Assembly (NCBI GenBank): GCA_027887005.1
Contig: JAPCJI010000002.1
Coordinates: 124,001 to 188,000, forward strand
Reading direction: 5' to 3'
DNA from: Nitrososphaerota archaeon
GTDB lineage: Archaea; Thermoproteota; Nitrososphaeria; Nitrososphaerales; Gagatemarchaeaceae
Length of the DNA stretch: 64,000 bases
In this document: positions 1 through 8,239 of the stretch, piece by piece
Numbering within the stretch: the first letter of the stretch is position 1
Layout of the letters: every line of letters starts with the position of its first letter
The notes under the pieces: generated by a model
Told to the model about the DNA's origin: nothing
Seen by the model: only the letters and a program-made list of their open reading frames with translations
Databases searched by the model: none
Program-made: the position numbers and the translations under genes

Positions 1-7
1 CTCTGGA

Positions 8-415
8 ATGTGGCTCAGGCAGCGGGCGGGGGCAGGTGGGGTCGGAAGGAGGGGGCTAGCGCTGGTCGTGGGGGCGGGCTGTTTCCTCTTTGGGGGGGCG
101 GTATACTTCATCGACCCCACGGTCGTGGTTTTCGGGTCCGTGGCGGTCATCTTCGCATACCTTGTCTTCGACATAATCGAGCTTGGAAACCTAGGCGCAC
201 AGCTCTTCCTGTCTGTTTTCGGCCTGGTCTGCATTGCAGCGCTGGGGTTGTTCAGGCACACCATCTACTTGCGCGGGGTCGTCCTGTCCGCCACGCAGTT
301 GTTCGGACCAGACCCCAACGCTCTGCTGTACTGGGGGCTGTTGGCGGCATCTGTCCTCCTAATAGCCAACGTCCTGCTCGACGTCAAGGTGCTGGAAAGG
401 ACTTCGATGACCTAG
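8..415 (+). CDS. small polytopic membrane protein of unknown function
   Basis: A 135-residue product with about four hydrophobic segments (roughly residues 17-35, 38-55, 62-82 and 105-122) and a basic N-terminus, so a small integral membrane protein is likely. I do not recognise a family. It begins only 8 bases into the window, so a start further upstream cannot be excluded. Another long frame overlaps it, but only this one has a coherent alternation of hydrophobic segments and short loops. It ends just before the flavodoxin gene. Confidence 0.5.
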   Translation: MWLRQRAGAGGVGRRGLALVVGAGCFLFGGAVYFIDPTVVVFGSVAVIFAYLVFDIIELGNLGAQLFLSVFGLVCIAALGLFRHTIYLRGVVLSATQLFGPDPNALLYWGLLAASVLLIANVLLDVKVLERTSMT

Positions 416-560
416 GACCCTCGCTCGTGGCGGGAAAACCAATGTTTCACAGGTGAAACGACTGCTGCCAGTTCGTCCTTACGAGAATCTGACCTGGAAA
501 CTCCTTCTCAACTGTGAGAATCATGTCAGCGAGTTAAATCCGTGCCAGGGAGAAGTGAAG

Positions 561-1067
561 GTGGAAGGAACATTGCAAACGAGCAACTTGCAGAGGACGG
601 AGTCAAAGACCGCAATCGTAGTCTACTACACTCAGTTCGGCAATACTGAGAAGATCGCCAGGTCGCTGACAGCTGGGCTTGACAAGGCCGGCGCGAAGAC
701 GACGTGTGTAAGCACAGCTGGTGTGCGGCCCGATTCCTTGAAGGACTTCGATATCATCGTCCTTGGGGCACCCACCCAGGCGTTCAGCGCGGCCAAACCG
801 ATGAAGGAGTTCATCGAGAGCCTAGGACGAGTGGAAGGTTTGTCGGGGAAGTCTTTCTTCGCGTTCGATACCAAGTTACCCAGTCACTTCTCCGGGAGCG
901 CAGCGAAGTACATTGAGTCCCAGCTTGAGCGGATGGGCCTCCGGGTCGCGCTTCCTCGCTCTTCCGCAATAGGCAGGGGTGGGGAGTTCAAGCTCGACCA
1001 AGGGGAGGAGGAGAGGTTCGAGAAGATCGGCATCGAACTGGGTACCCTGCTGAAAGGAACTGAGTGA
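561..1067 (+). CDS. flavodoxin-like protein
   Basis: A flavodoxin-fold FMN protein of about 168 residues, presumably a low-potential electron carrier or an NAD(P)H:quinone reductase-type flavoprotein. The phosphate-binding loop is visible near the N-terminus (VVYYTQFGNTEKIARSL), followed by the alternating hydrophobic strands of the fold, with a strand ending in VLGAPT about 50 residues later. The frame is open from 453, but GTG at 561 is favoured: a GGGAG motif lies 8 bases before it and a TATA-like TTAAAT lies near 533-539, so the extra N-terminal residues are probably untranslated. Family assignment is sound; the redox partner is unknown. Confidence 0.8.
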   Translation: MEGTLQTSNLQRTESKTAIVVYYTQFGNTEKIARSLTAGLDKAGAKTTCVSTAGVRPDSLKDFDIIVLGAPTQAFSAAKPMKEFIESLGRVEGLSGKSFFAFDTKLPSHFSGSAAKYIESQLERMGLRVALPRSSAIGRGGEFKLDQGEEERFEKIGIELGTLLKGTE

Positions 1068-1144
1068 AGCGTCGCAGACGGACACAAGACGAATCGGGCC
1101 CAGTTGAGATGCCAGAGTCGGGGTCTCTCAGAGCGGTGGCCCGC

Positions 1145-3322
1145 CTATTCATTCTGGCGATCCAACACGACCCGTGCATCAACCGCCAGGACCGCCTTCG
1201 AAGTGACGATCAAGGGGTTGATCTCGACCTGAGCTATGGAAGGGTTCTGGGCGATCATCCTTGAGAACCTAGAAATCAAGGGCAGGAGTCCTCTTGGGTC
1301 GGACGAGGTCCGGTGAAGGCCCGCGGTTAGCTTCCGACCCACCCTTGTGTCGTTGACCAAGTTGTTCGCCTCGATTAGATCGAGAGGAGCCAGTGCCACA
1401 GAGACGTCCTGAATGAGTTCCGCATTGGAACCTCCCGCTCCGAAAACCACCATCGGCCCAAAGGTGGCATCTCTCTTCCCTCCCAAGAGCAACTCGACAT
1501 CCCCTTCCACCATCTTCTGAACCAGCATTCCCTCGAAAGGGGTGTCGCGCTTGGCCGCCAGCTTCCTGAGCTTGGAAAACGAACGGGCCATCTCACCTTC
1601 GTCTCTGACATTCAGAATGACGGCTCCAGCGCCGGCCTTGTGGAGCATCCCCCGCGAAGCAAGCTTGCATGCGACCGGGAATCCCAGCTTGGACGCCTTC
1701 TCAAGTTGAGCCTCGGTTCCGACCAGGACGGACGGCGGCTGCCCTATCCCATATTCTGAAAGAAGGAGACCATTTTGAGTGGCCGCCAGGGGTCCAGTGG
1801 CCGACCTCAGGAACCTGACGTTGGCTCTCCTTCCTAGAGGAGGTGGACTCTTGGTGGAAGCGCGCAACCTAGCATAGGTCGACAAAGCTGTCAGGGCCCT
1901 CACCGTCCTCTCAGGGGTCGGGAAGCTGGGCATGCCGTGTTTGATGAAATCGGAGTGAACCATCCTTGCGAATTCCGCCCTCCCCATGACGCAGGCGCAG
2001 GCGGGCTTGCCGGTGCGGGAGACAGCCTCAGAAACGCGTGCCGCGATGTTTGGTCCTATGGCAGGAGTCTGGTGCGTAGGAAGGACGAGTGCCATGTCGT
2101 AGTCCTTCGAGCCAAGGGCCAGCGCCGTCGCTTCTGAGAAATCGTCAGCAGGGACGGTCGCAGTTAGGTCCAGGGGGTTTCCGAGCGAAACATTGGACAA
2201 GAACTGGCTCTCCTTGAACCTCCGCCTGATGGTGTGAATCAGGGAGCTCCTCATGGGACTGACCACCAATCCATTCCTCTCTGCTTCGTCTGCAGCTACA
2301 GCCCCGACCCCTCCCGCGTTGGTGACGATGACAAGCCTGGTCCCAGGCTTCGAGGAGAGGAGCGAGAATGTGACGCACAAGTCGGCGAGCTCCTGCAGAC
2401 TTCCCGCTTCAACGACTCCCGCTGCCTTGAACGCCGCTCGGTAGGCATCATAGTCCCCCACGAGGGATGCGGTGTGGGTAAGAGCCGCTCGGGCTCCCGA
2501 GGTCGTCTTGCCTAGCTTGAAGACCACTACAGGCTTCCTCGCCGATGCCCTTCTTGCAAGTCGGACGAAGCGCCTGCCGTCCCTGATTCCCTCAAGGTAG
2601 ACGGCTATCACCTTGGTTTCGTCGTCATCTGCGAAGTAGTCGATAATGTCTTCGACTGAAACGTCCAGCTGATTTCCAGTCCCGACAAGGGCCCTGATTC
2701 CAATTCCCTCTGCTGCCAGTTCTTCGGAAACTATCTCGCTCAGGTGCCCACTCTGGGTAATGATCACCACACCTCCCTTGGAAGGCCTTAGGAGAGAGGG
2801 CACTTCCCGACCAGACTCCAGCTTCTTGGTGGGTAGGAGGAACGTGGAGTCAACCCCTGAGGTCATGTCGAGTAGACCCATGGTGTTGGGGCCGAGAATC
2901 CTCATCCCCGTCCGACGAGCAATCGCGAGCACTTCGGACTCGAGCTCCCTTTTGCCCACCTCTGCGAAGCCCGCGGAGACCATGATGACTGCCTTGACCC
3001 CTGACTCAGCTGCTTCTTTGACGAGCTCCAGGGCGCTCGTTGCAGGGACTGCAACCACGAGGAGCTCGGGCGGCTCAGGGACCGCCTTCAGCGTCGGGTA
3101 GCATCTCAGGCCTCCCACCTTCCTATGGGCGGGGTTCAGAGGGTAGAGGGATGCTTTGAGGACACCCGCCCTGTGGTTCCTGAGGAGGTTGGAGAAGATA
3201 ATCGATGCCAGCTTGGACAGGTCGTCGGAGGCACCCGCGACAGCTATCGAAGAAGGTTCGAAGAAGTATTCAACTCCGCGGGTGGTGGAATCTCTCATCT
3301 CGGCTTCAGTGGTGACCCCCAC
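1145..3322 (-). CDS. ADP-forming acyl-CoA synthetase, fused alpha and beta
   Basis: A single-chain NDP-forming acyl-CoA synthetase (725 residues). It interconverts an acyl-CoA, ADP and phosphate with the free acid, CoA and ATP. The N-terminal CoA-binding Rossmann domain (about residues 18-140; SIAVAGASDD) is followed by ligase-CoA domains with the phosphorylated histidine in LTHTASLVGDYDAY (near residue 285). The C-terminal half is an ATP-grasp domain (KLASRGMLHKAGAGAV near 560, GMLVQKMVEG near 600). The substrate is not readable: the family includes acetate-forming enzymes and the hydroxypropionate or hydroxybutyrate enzymes of Thaumarchaeota. The annotated start is GTG; ATG eight codons downstream (3298) fits better with a TATA-like CTTTTAG near 3337-3345. 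It is monocistronic and minus strand. Confidence 0.88.
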   Translation of the reverse strand: MGVTTEAEMRDSTTRGVEYFFEPSSIAVAGASDDLSKLASIIFSNLLRNHRAGVLKASLYPLNPAHRKVGGLRCYPTLKAVPEPPELLVVAVPATSALELVKEAAESGVKAVIMVSAGFAEVGKRELESEVLAIARRTGMRILGPNTMGLLDMTSGVDSTFLLPTKKLESGREVPSLLRPSKGGVVIITQSGHLSEIVSEELAAEGIGIRALVGTGNQLDVSVEDIIDYFADDDETKVIAVYLEGIRDGRRFVRLARRASARKPVVVFKLGKTTSGARAALTHTASLVGDYDAYRAAFKAAGVVEAGSLQELADLCVTFSLLSSKPGTRLVIVTNAGGVGAVAADEAERNGLVVSPMRSSLIHTIRRRFKESQFLSNVSLGNPLDLTATVPADDFSEATALALGSKDYDMALVLPTHQTPAIGPNIAARVSEAVSRTGKPACACVMGRAEFARMVHSDFIKHGMPSFPTPERTVRALTALSTYARLRASTKSPPPLGRRANVRFLRSATGPLAATQNGLLLSEYGIGQPPSVLVGTEAQLEKASKLGFPVACKLASRGMLHKAGAGAVILNVRDEGEMARSFSKLRKLAAKRDTPFEGMLVQKMVEGDVELLLGGKRDATFGPMVVFGAGGSNAELIQDVSVALAPLDLIEANNLVNDTRVGRKLTAGLHRTSSDPRGLLPLISRFSRMIAQNPSIAQVEINPLIVTSKAVLAVDARVVLDRQNE

Positions 3323-3442
3323 CGTCGGCGGGACTAAAAGATAGGCCTGAGAACCGACTGGGACCCCGTCTTCGGGAGGAACGAAGGGGAGGGGGCCGTA
3401 GTTGAGATGCTTTCGATTGTACGGGTCAGACCGTCAACGACG

Positions 3443-3823
3443 TCACGTGGAACCGAAGATCTTGTACCATACCCTTGTTGAGTTCTCCTCGGTCGGAATC
3501 AATTCTATTTCGATGACCTCCCCAGAGGTCAGAATGCGCACTTCGCTCACAGAGGCGAGGAACTTATCCTCTGTCTTTCCCTCTGGCGTGATCTCGAACG
3601 ACTTCAAGAAGACCAGGCCAGCCCTTCTGAGGGTCGCAAGCTTCTTGTAGACCGAGCTGAGAGGGATTGTCGTCTCTTCGGATGTCTGTTGAGTGTTCTT
3701 TGGGACATTCCGGATTGCGTGGAGAATCCTCGGAGAATCGAGGTCACCTACCGCTTCGGAGATTCTGGCACGTAGCTCCGGGTCAGTGATCTTCAGTTAT
3801 TCCACGACCGGCTCAGAGAGCAT
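3443..3823 (-). pseudogene. winged-helix transcriptional regulator with in-frame stop
   Basis: An open frame of about 117 codons runs from 3796 to a TGA at 3443-3445 and encodes a convincing ArsR-like winged-helix protein. It includes a helix-turn-helix region with PLSSVYKKLATLRRAGL and a C-terminal beta segment (GEVIEIELIPTEENSTRVWY). No ATG, GTG or TTG starts this frame. Eight codons further upstream in the same frame lies an ATG (3823-3821), preceded by a weak TATA-like sequence, but a TAA at 3799-3797 sits between them. The first codon after the stop is CTG. The gene is therefore either a recent nonsense pseudogene, a CTG-initiated gene, or a sequencing error. The rest of the frame is intact, which argues against long-standing decay. 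Confidence 0.65.
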
Positions 3824-4042
3824 ACGTTCTGGATTGTATTACGTTGGCGTTCAGATCTGACCATCCGGTATGCCTCTTCAGAAGCCCTGGGGCCCTCTTC
3901 AAGCACCTCCTGCACCACGAGGCGACCCGTGCCGTAGTTGCGACCGAGTCGCTTTAATTGGTACCTTTAGCCGCCGATGTCCAAGTCCCTTATTCTGAGA
4001 TGGCGAATAGGAAAGAGAGAACGGAAGTTGGAGTTAGCCGTT

Positions 4043-4525
4043 CTAGGCCTTCGAGAGGAACCTTTCCCATTCTTCTTCGTCGTCTACTTCGTCCTTGAGA
4101 AGGTCTTCGAAGATCTCGTGGGTGACCACGTCCGTAGACCTGTACTTCTGGGACATCTTGCTGTAGAAGCCTATGGCGCAGGCTTCAGCGTGCAGAACAT
4201 CTCGAACCACCTGCTGGAGGTCTGTCGGGTCCTTCGGCGGCTCCTTGTAGCCACAACCGCACTTTTCAATCAGCTGGGAGGGGTTCATGACCGGACTTCC
4301 GCCAAGCTGCATTATTCTCGTGGCAAGCTTGTTTGCATGGCCTAGCTCGTCCAGGGACTGCTCTTCGAGGACTGGCCTGAGGGTGTCAGCGTCCATTCCC
4401 TTGATCCATTTGGCCGTGAGCCAGTACTGGTAGTGTGCCAGCCACTCGTCCGAGTAGGCGGTGGTAAGGTCCATAATCACTTCTCTGAGATTCGCTTTGA
4501 CTATCTCCCGTGCTTTCTTTCCCAT
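4043..4525 (-). CDS. Dps-like ferritin (DPSL/thioferritin type)
   Basis: A 160-residue four-helix ferritin-like protein, probably an iron-storing and peroxide-detoxifying cage subunit. Metal-ligand patterns are visible: a Glu in SDEWLAHYQY (about residue 27), an E..D.E..H set in EEQSLDELGHANKL (about 54-66), EACAIGFYSK in helix 3 and EIFEDLLKDEVDDEEEW in helix 4. A CGCGY cluster near residue 90 matches the cysteine-containing Dps-like subfamily of archaea and anaerobes, where a cysteine pair is diagnostic. The length is normal. It is monocistronic, with a long AT-mixed leader region upstream that holds no other gene. Confidence 0.85.
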   Translation of the reverse strand: MGKKAREIVKANLREVIMDLTTAYSDEWLAHYQYWLTAKWIKGMDADTLRPVLEEQSLDELGHANKLATRIMQLGGSPVMNPSQLIEKCGCGYKEPPKDPTDLQQVVRDVLHAEACAIGFYSKMSQKYRSTDVVTHEIFEDLLKDEVDDEEEWERFLSKA

Positions 4526-4829
4526 TCGATATTACATCTATCATGCGTCAGGTGCCCACTTATCAATGTCAGACACGATTCTCAGGTTTGGTACCATGCA
4601 GAGAAGATGAACCTGAGCCTCAGGGCTCTTCTGGTTCGAGACTCTTCCTCGGGCCTGACTATTCGACTAGGCCCTCAATTAGTTGTCAGTCCAGGTAATT
4701 GGACCGATCCGAATCCCATCCGAGCTTCGCGAGGCGCCTTGGCCGGGACTTCGCGCTCTAGGTAGGCGCCCCAACCTAGTTGCCGGTGGAAGGACGTGGG
4801 GGCCCGGCCAAGTCCCAAGGCCTTTGTGC
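4526..4829. other. gene-free spacer containing one copy of a flanking repeat
   Basis: About 300 bases between the ferritin-like gene (start at 4525) and the 3' end of the NHL-repeat gene. I find no convincing coding frame. It contains copy A of an imperfect repeat (4731-4780), and presumably the ferritin promoter in its first 60 bases. Confidence 0.5.
4731..4780 (+). repeat. imperfect direct repeat, copy A
   Basis: This block shares the core GAGGCGCCnTGGCCGGG, then, five variable bases after a shared CTT, TCTAGGTAGG, in the same order and spacing as 6332-6381. The two copies flank the NHL-repeat gene. Copy A also has two GGCGCC palindromes 26 bases apart that could pair. No gap is needed over the first 40 bases; about 30 of 40 positions agree by eye. 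Confidence 0.6.
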
Positions 4830-6263
4830 CTAGATTAGTCGTCTTGACACGTTGCGTCTAATCAGCAGGTAGGATGTGACAATCAGTGCAGTAAGGACTG
4901 CGGCAGTCAGTGGTTGAAACGGGAACTCTGGTATTCCTCCCCCTCCCCCGGTCGTCCTTGACGCGGTGCTGGAAGAAGTGGTGCTCGATGGAGTGGATGA
5001 AGTGAAGGTGGATGGAGTGGAAGAAGTGGTGGTACTGGCTGAGGTGGTAGGCGACGAAGTGGAAGTGCCCGTCGACGTGGACGTAGTGGCAGCCGAAGAG
5101 GATCCATACTGCAGGACCCTGCTATTTGCGGTGTCCGCAACCCAGAGGTATCCGCTCGAGTCGAAGGCGAGGCCATAAGGACCACTAAGTCCCCTCGAAG
5201 TGGTCGCGGCGGTGTTACTTGTGAAGTCCGACTGGCCGATTACAATGCTCGCGGCTTCGTCGGTAATGAAAGGGGCATTGTATTCCAGGACCCTGTTGAA
5301 GCTCCCGTCCACAACCCAGAGGTTGCCGCCAGAGTCGAACTTGAGGTTAGTAGGATTAAACAGCACCGTCGAACTTGTCGCGGGACCACTGCCTGTGAAG
5401 CAACTATCGCAGGCTGTAAAGCTCGACTGGCCGATTACGAGGCTGGCGGCTTCGTGAGTGGAGAACGGCGTCGTGTACTCCATGACCCTGTCGTGACGGA
5501 AGTCTGAAACCCAGAGGTTGCCTTTGGTGTCGAATGCGACAGCGTTGGCACCATTCAGCCCCTTCGCAGTGATCGGGAAGTTACTCGTGGTAAAGCTCGA
5601 CTGGCCGATTACGAGGCTGGCGGCTTCGTGAGTGGAGAACGGCATAGTGTATTCTAGGACCCGGTTGTTAGCCTGGTCCGCGACCCAGAGGTTTCCGCTT
5701 GAGTCGAATGCAAGGCCAGTGGGATAGCTCAGCGAGGTTGAATTGGTCGTTGCGAAGTCGCTCGTTGTAAAGCTCGACTGGCCGATGACGAGGCTGGCGG
5801 CCTCGTTGGTTGAGAACGGAGTCGTGTACTTCAAGACCCTGCTGTTAAGCTGGTCCACAACCCAAAGGTTTCCGCCTGAGTCGAATGCGAGGCCTTGAGG
5901 ATTGTTCAGCCCCGTCGAAGTGGTCGCGGAGGCGCTGCTTGTGAAGCTCGACTGGCCGATGACGAGGCTGGCGGCCTCGTGGGTGGAGAATGGAGAGGTG
6001 TACTCCAGGACTCTGTTGTTATTGAGATCTGCGACCCATAGGTTGCCGCCCGAGTCGAATACGAGGCCATAAGGAAGGTTCAACTCTGTCGAAGTTGTCG
6101 CAATGTTGTTCGTTATGAAGCTCGACTGGCCTATCACGAGGCTCGCCGCCTGACCGTTGGAAATCGCCGAGGCATTCGACACGAAGCCGAGCAGAAAGAC
6201 GGACAAGAGACCAAGTAGACCTAGCATCGTCGACCTGCGATGAGACAGTTTCACGACTTGCAC
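4830..6263 (-). CDS. secreted six-bladed NHL-type beta-propeller with IPEFP C-terminal anchor
   Basis: A 477-residue surface protein. A Sec-type signal peptide is clear (RRS followed by a hydrophobic stretch to about residue 33). Six tandem repeats of about 58 residues follow, each starting EAASLVIGQSSF and containing a GLAFDSSGNLWVADxxNNRVLEY NHL-type core, predicting one six-bladed propeller. A Ser/Thr-rich stalk of about 50 residues (likely glycosylated) leads to Gly5, an IPEFPF motif, a membrane helix and a terminal Arg-rich tail. That tail architecture resembles the PEF/PEFG-CTERM sorting signals of archaea, so cell-wall sorting is inferred. Repeat 5 has a short insertion with a CDSC motif. 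The blades are also repeated at DNA level with a period near 174 bases. Ligand unknown. Confidence 0.85.
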   Translation of the reverse strand: MQVVKLSHRRSTMLGLLGLLSVFLLGFVSNASAISNGQAASLVIGQSSFITNNIATTSTELNLPYGLVFDSGGNLWVADLNNNRVLEYTSPFSTHEAASLVIGQSSFTSSASATTSTGLNNPQGLAFDSGGNLWVVDQLNSRVLKYTTPFSTNEAASLVIGQSSFTTSDFATTNSTSLSYPTGLAFDSSGNLWVADQANNRVLEYTMPFSTHEAASLVIGQSSFTTSNFPITAKGLNGANAVAFDTKGNLWVSDFRHDRVMEYTTPFSTHEAASLVIGQSSFTACDSCFTGSGPATSSTVLFNPTNLKFDSGGNLWVVDGSFNRVLEYNAPFITDEAASIVIGQSDFTSNTAATTSRGLSGPYGLAFDSSGYLWVADTANSRVLQYGSSSAATTSTSTGTSTSSPTTSASTTTSSTPSTFTSSTPSSTTSSSTASRTTGGGGGIPEFPFQPLTAAVLTALIVTSYLLIRRNVSRRLI

Positions 6264-6331
6264 CTTTAGTATGCTCGGATTGAGTAATAACCTTTGTCGG
6301 TACTGGCAAAGAGCCGAAGACAGATATCGGA

Positions 6332-6381
6332 GAGGCGCCCTGGCCGGGCCTTGTTGGTCTAGGTAGGTCCTCCAACAAATG
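6332..6381 (+). repeat. imperfect direct repeat, copy B
   Basis: Partner of 4731-4780, lying about 70 bases upstream of the NHL-repeat gene. It shares the GAGGCGCC...TGGCCGGG...CTT...TCTAGGTAGG core. Here GTTGG and CCAAC flank the TCTAGGTAGG core and could form a short hairpin. A perfect AACCTAGGTT palindrome follows at about 6385-6394. Confidence 0.6.
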
Positions 6382-6473
6382 AAGAACCTAGGTTGAAACC
6401 CTGGCGATTCGCGAAACTCGTTAGATTGGGCGAATACAAAGGAAAACTGCAGTACTAGTATGCTTTGCGTAAG

Positions 6474-6548
6474 TGGGCCGAAAGGGATTCGAACCCTTGA
6501 CCTCCCGATTATCAGTCGGGTGCTCTAGCCAAGCTGAGCTACCGGCCC
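6474..6548 (-). tRNA. tRNA-Ile(GAU)
   Basis: A 75-nt cloverleaf without an intron. The acceptor GGGCCGG pairs with TCGGCCC (one G-U) with discriminator A. The anticodon arm is CCCGA-CTGATAA-TCGGG, giving anticodon GAU. The T arm is AAGGG-TTCGAAT-CCCTT. CCA is not encoded. It is divergent from the tRNA-Ala gene 86 bases away. Confidence 0.93.
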
Positions 6549-6634
6549 ACTGACTGCTGGCGCTTCTGAATCGGCTATAATTCCTTTCCAGGTGAGAAGA
6601 GGATAAGAATGAACCCCAGGCTGGCCTTCATAGT

Positions 6635-6707
6635 GGGCCGGTAGTTCAGCGGTACGAACGTCCGCCTTGCACGCGGAAGGTCGGGGGTTCAATTCCCCCC
6701 CGGTCCA
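6635..6707 (+). tRNA. tRNA-Ala(UGC)
   Basis: A 73-nt cloverleaf without an intron. The acceptor GGGCCGG/CCGGTCC contains the G3-U70 wobble that marks tRNA-Ala, with discriminator A. The anticodon arm TCCGC-CTTGCAC-GCGGA gives UGC. The T arm is CGGGGG-TTCAATT-CCCCC-like. It lies just upstream of the CBS-domain gene. Confidence 0.93.
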
Positions 6708-6779
6708 CTTCATCCCTTTGTCAATCGGTTCGCGGCGAATCCGACACAGAGCGGTGAACAGCGGCCAAGGGCTCGGTCG

Positions 6780-7295
6780 ATGCTCGGGGCCAGCCAACTG
6801 ATATATCAGCCTGGTCTCGGACTTTGGGCGTTGAACCCGCAGGATCAGCTCGTGTCGGATATCATGGTGAAGGCTGTGATGGCCGTGGACCTGGACACTA
6901 ACGCAAGAGACTGTGCCAAGGCGATGGCGAAACGAGGAGTCAGCTGTGCGGTGATAACCCAGGCTGGAGGAGCGGTCGGAATCGTAACTGAAAGAGACAT
7001 GATTTCCAAGGTGCTCGCAGACGCGTTCGACCCGACCAAGGTCATGGTGAAGGACATAATGTCCACGCCGCTGATCACAATCTCTCCCAACGCGACCGTC
7101 ACAGAGGCTGCGGCTGAAATGGCCGAGTACAGGGTGAGGAGGCTCGTAGTGGTTGACAGAAACGGCGCCATGATAGGGATCGTGACAACGGGAGACATCG
7201 CGCGATCTCTTGCGGAGAAGCACGGCTACAAGGAAGCGACCTTCAACGCGATGGCCAGGTACAAGGAAGGACTAGAGGGCGGCCCGTACCAGTAG
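6780..7295 (+). CDS. CBS-domain pair protein
   Basis: A stand-alone protein of up to 171 residues with two CBS domains in tandem (about residues 27-85 and 92-150). Both carry the typical signature: VSDIMVKAVMAVD...GIVTERDM in the first and VKDIMSTPLITI...GIVTTGDI in the second. Such pairs usually bind adenosyl ligands and act as energy-sensing regulators; the target is unknown. The start is uncertain: ATG at 6780 gives a 25-residue leader with little CBS character, and GTG at 6852 would start almost exactly at the first domain. It is convergent with the Hsp20 gene, with no gap between stop codons. Confidence 0.85.
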   Translation: MLGASQLIYQPGLGLWALNPQDQLVSDIMVKAVMAVDLDTNARDCAKAMAKRGVSCAVITQAGGAVGIVTERDMISKVLADAFDPTKVMVKDIMSTPLITISPNATVTEAAAEMAEYRVRRLVVVDRNGAMIGIVTTGDIARSLAEKHGYKEATFNAMARYKEGLEGGPYQ

Positions 7296-7892
7296 TCAGT
7301 CGACGCGGAGTTTGACCCCGCTTCCGCCAGGGGACTTCAGTGGGATCGTCACCTCAAGGACTCCGTTGTTGTAAGAGGACTTCGCGTCCTTCGGATTGAC
7401 AACCCCCGGCAGCTCCAGCTCCTTGTAGTATCTCCTGCCTTCCTTGTCGACTGAGATGACTAGAGACTTCTCGCTCACGGTCAACTCTATGTCCTCCTTG
7501 CTGACGCCTGGCATCTCAGCAATCACCCGGACGTTCTTGTCCGAGCTGATCACGTCGACCAGAGGCTCTCGCCTGTCCTGGACCTCCTTCCAGGGCTTCC
7601 CCTCCCCCTTCCTGACGTTGCCAAACTCCCTGACCACCGGTTTGCCGTCGGAGCCGATGGTCACAGAGTACCCGTAGACTATCGGACCGATCTCCTTTCT
7701 GACGCTGCCGTCTGCTGACTTCGTCTCCCTGACGAGGTTCTTGGGAAGCTCCTTTTCGAGTTCCTTGAACTGCGCCGAGAACGACTTCTCCATCTCCTTG
7801 ATCATCTCATCTATGTCCGGGAACGCCCAGGGGCCGAAGGGATACCCCTTGCCCCGCTTCGTTGGCCACTCGCCGTCATTATTATCTTCCAA
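7296..7892 (-). CDS. Hsp20/alpha-crystallin small heat-shock protein
   Basis: An ATP-independent holdase of about 198 residues. The C-terminal alpha-crystallin domain is clear: PLVDVISSDKNVRVIAEMPG, then SKEDIELTV, YYKELELPG and the NNGVLEVTIPL strand. The N-terminal arm (about 100 residues) is longer than usual and contains a YPFGPWAFPDIDEM segment. The frame stays open to an ATG at 7994. I favour TTG at 7892 because an AATAAAAT TATA-like box sits near 7922-7932, at the right distance, inside the longer version. The extra 34 residues of that version are basic and not typical of the family. Confidence 0.85.
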   Translation of the reverse strand: MEDNNDGEWPTKRGKGYPFGPWAFPDIDEMIKEMEKSFSAQFKELEKELPKNLVRETKSADGSVRKEIGPIVYGYSVTIGSDGKPVVREFGNVRKGEGKPWKEVQDRREPLVDVISSDKNVRVIAEMPGVSKEDIELTVSEKSLVISVDKEGRRYYKELELPGVVNPKDAKSSYNNGVLEVTIPLKSPGGSGVKLRVD

Positions 7893-8029
7893 TCTGATCC
7901 CCTTGGGTCTTCGAGAGTCCGCTGGAATTTTATTCTTTCGGTCGAGCCGGGGAACTGGTAACTTGACCCTCTTCCAAGGGTCAAACCCTTCCATCTCCAG
8001 CGAGCTAACAATTCGGAAGATGACCTGAG

Positions 8030-8239
8030 GTGGCCGATTTTCATTTCCTCGGCCCGTTGGCTGTATCTTCGGGGGGTCTCCTTTATCTCTGGAAAAAGCG
8101 GAGGAATGGCTTCAGTTTGGGTAGACTCGATTGGGCAATTGCCGTAATGGTGGCCGTTGGCCTTCTCTTCCAGTTCCTCACGTTTGAGAACATCGGCCCG
8201 TCTCTCTTAGGCTCCTACGGATGGACACGCCAATCCTGA
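8030..8239 (+). CDS. doubtful small membrane ORF, possibly truncated
   Basis: A GTG-initiated 69-codon frame with two hydrophobic stretches (about residues 6-21 and 35-52). Its last seven codons run in another frame through the start of the transposase remnant, so it may be the front part of a gene cut by an insertion, or simply a chance frame. No family recognised. Confidence 0.25.
   Translation: MADFHFLGPLAVSSGGLLYLWKKRRNGFSLGRLDWAIAVMVAVGLLFQFLTFENIGPSLLGSYGWTRQS

Noticed and set aside
4830-6263. Periodic DNA repeats (about 174 bases) considered as a CRISPR or tandem-repeat array
   Set aside because: The period equals one 58-residue propeller blade and the frame is continuous; the repeats are coding.
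6525-7223. 232-codon minus-strand frame across two tRNAs and the CBS gene
   Set aside because: Runs through tRNA genes on both strands and has no domain pattern.
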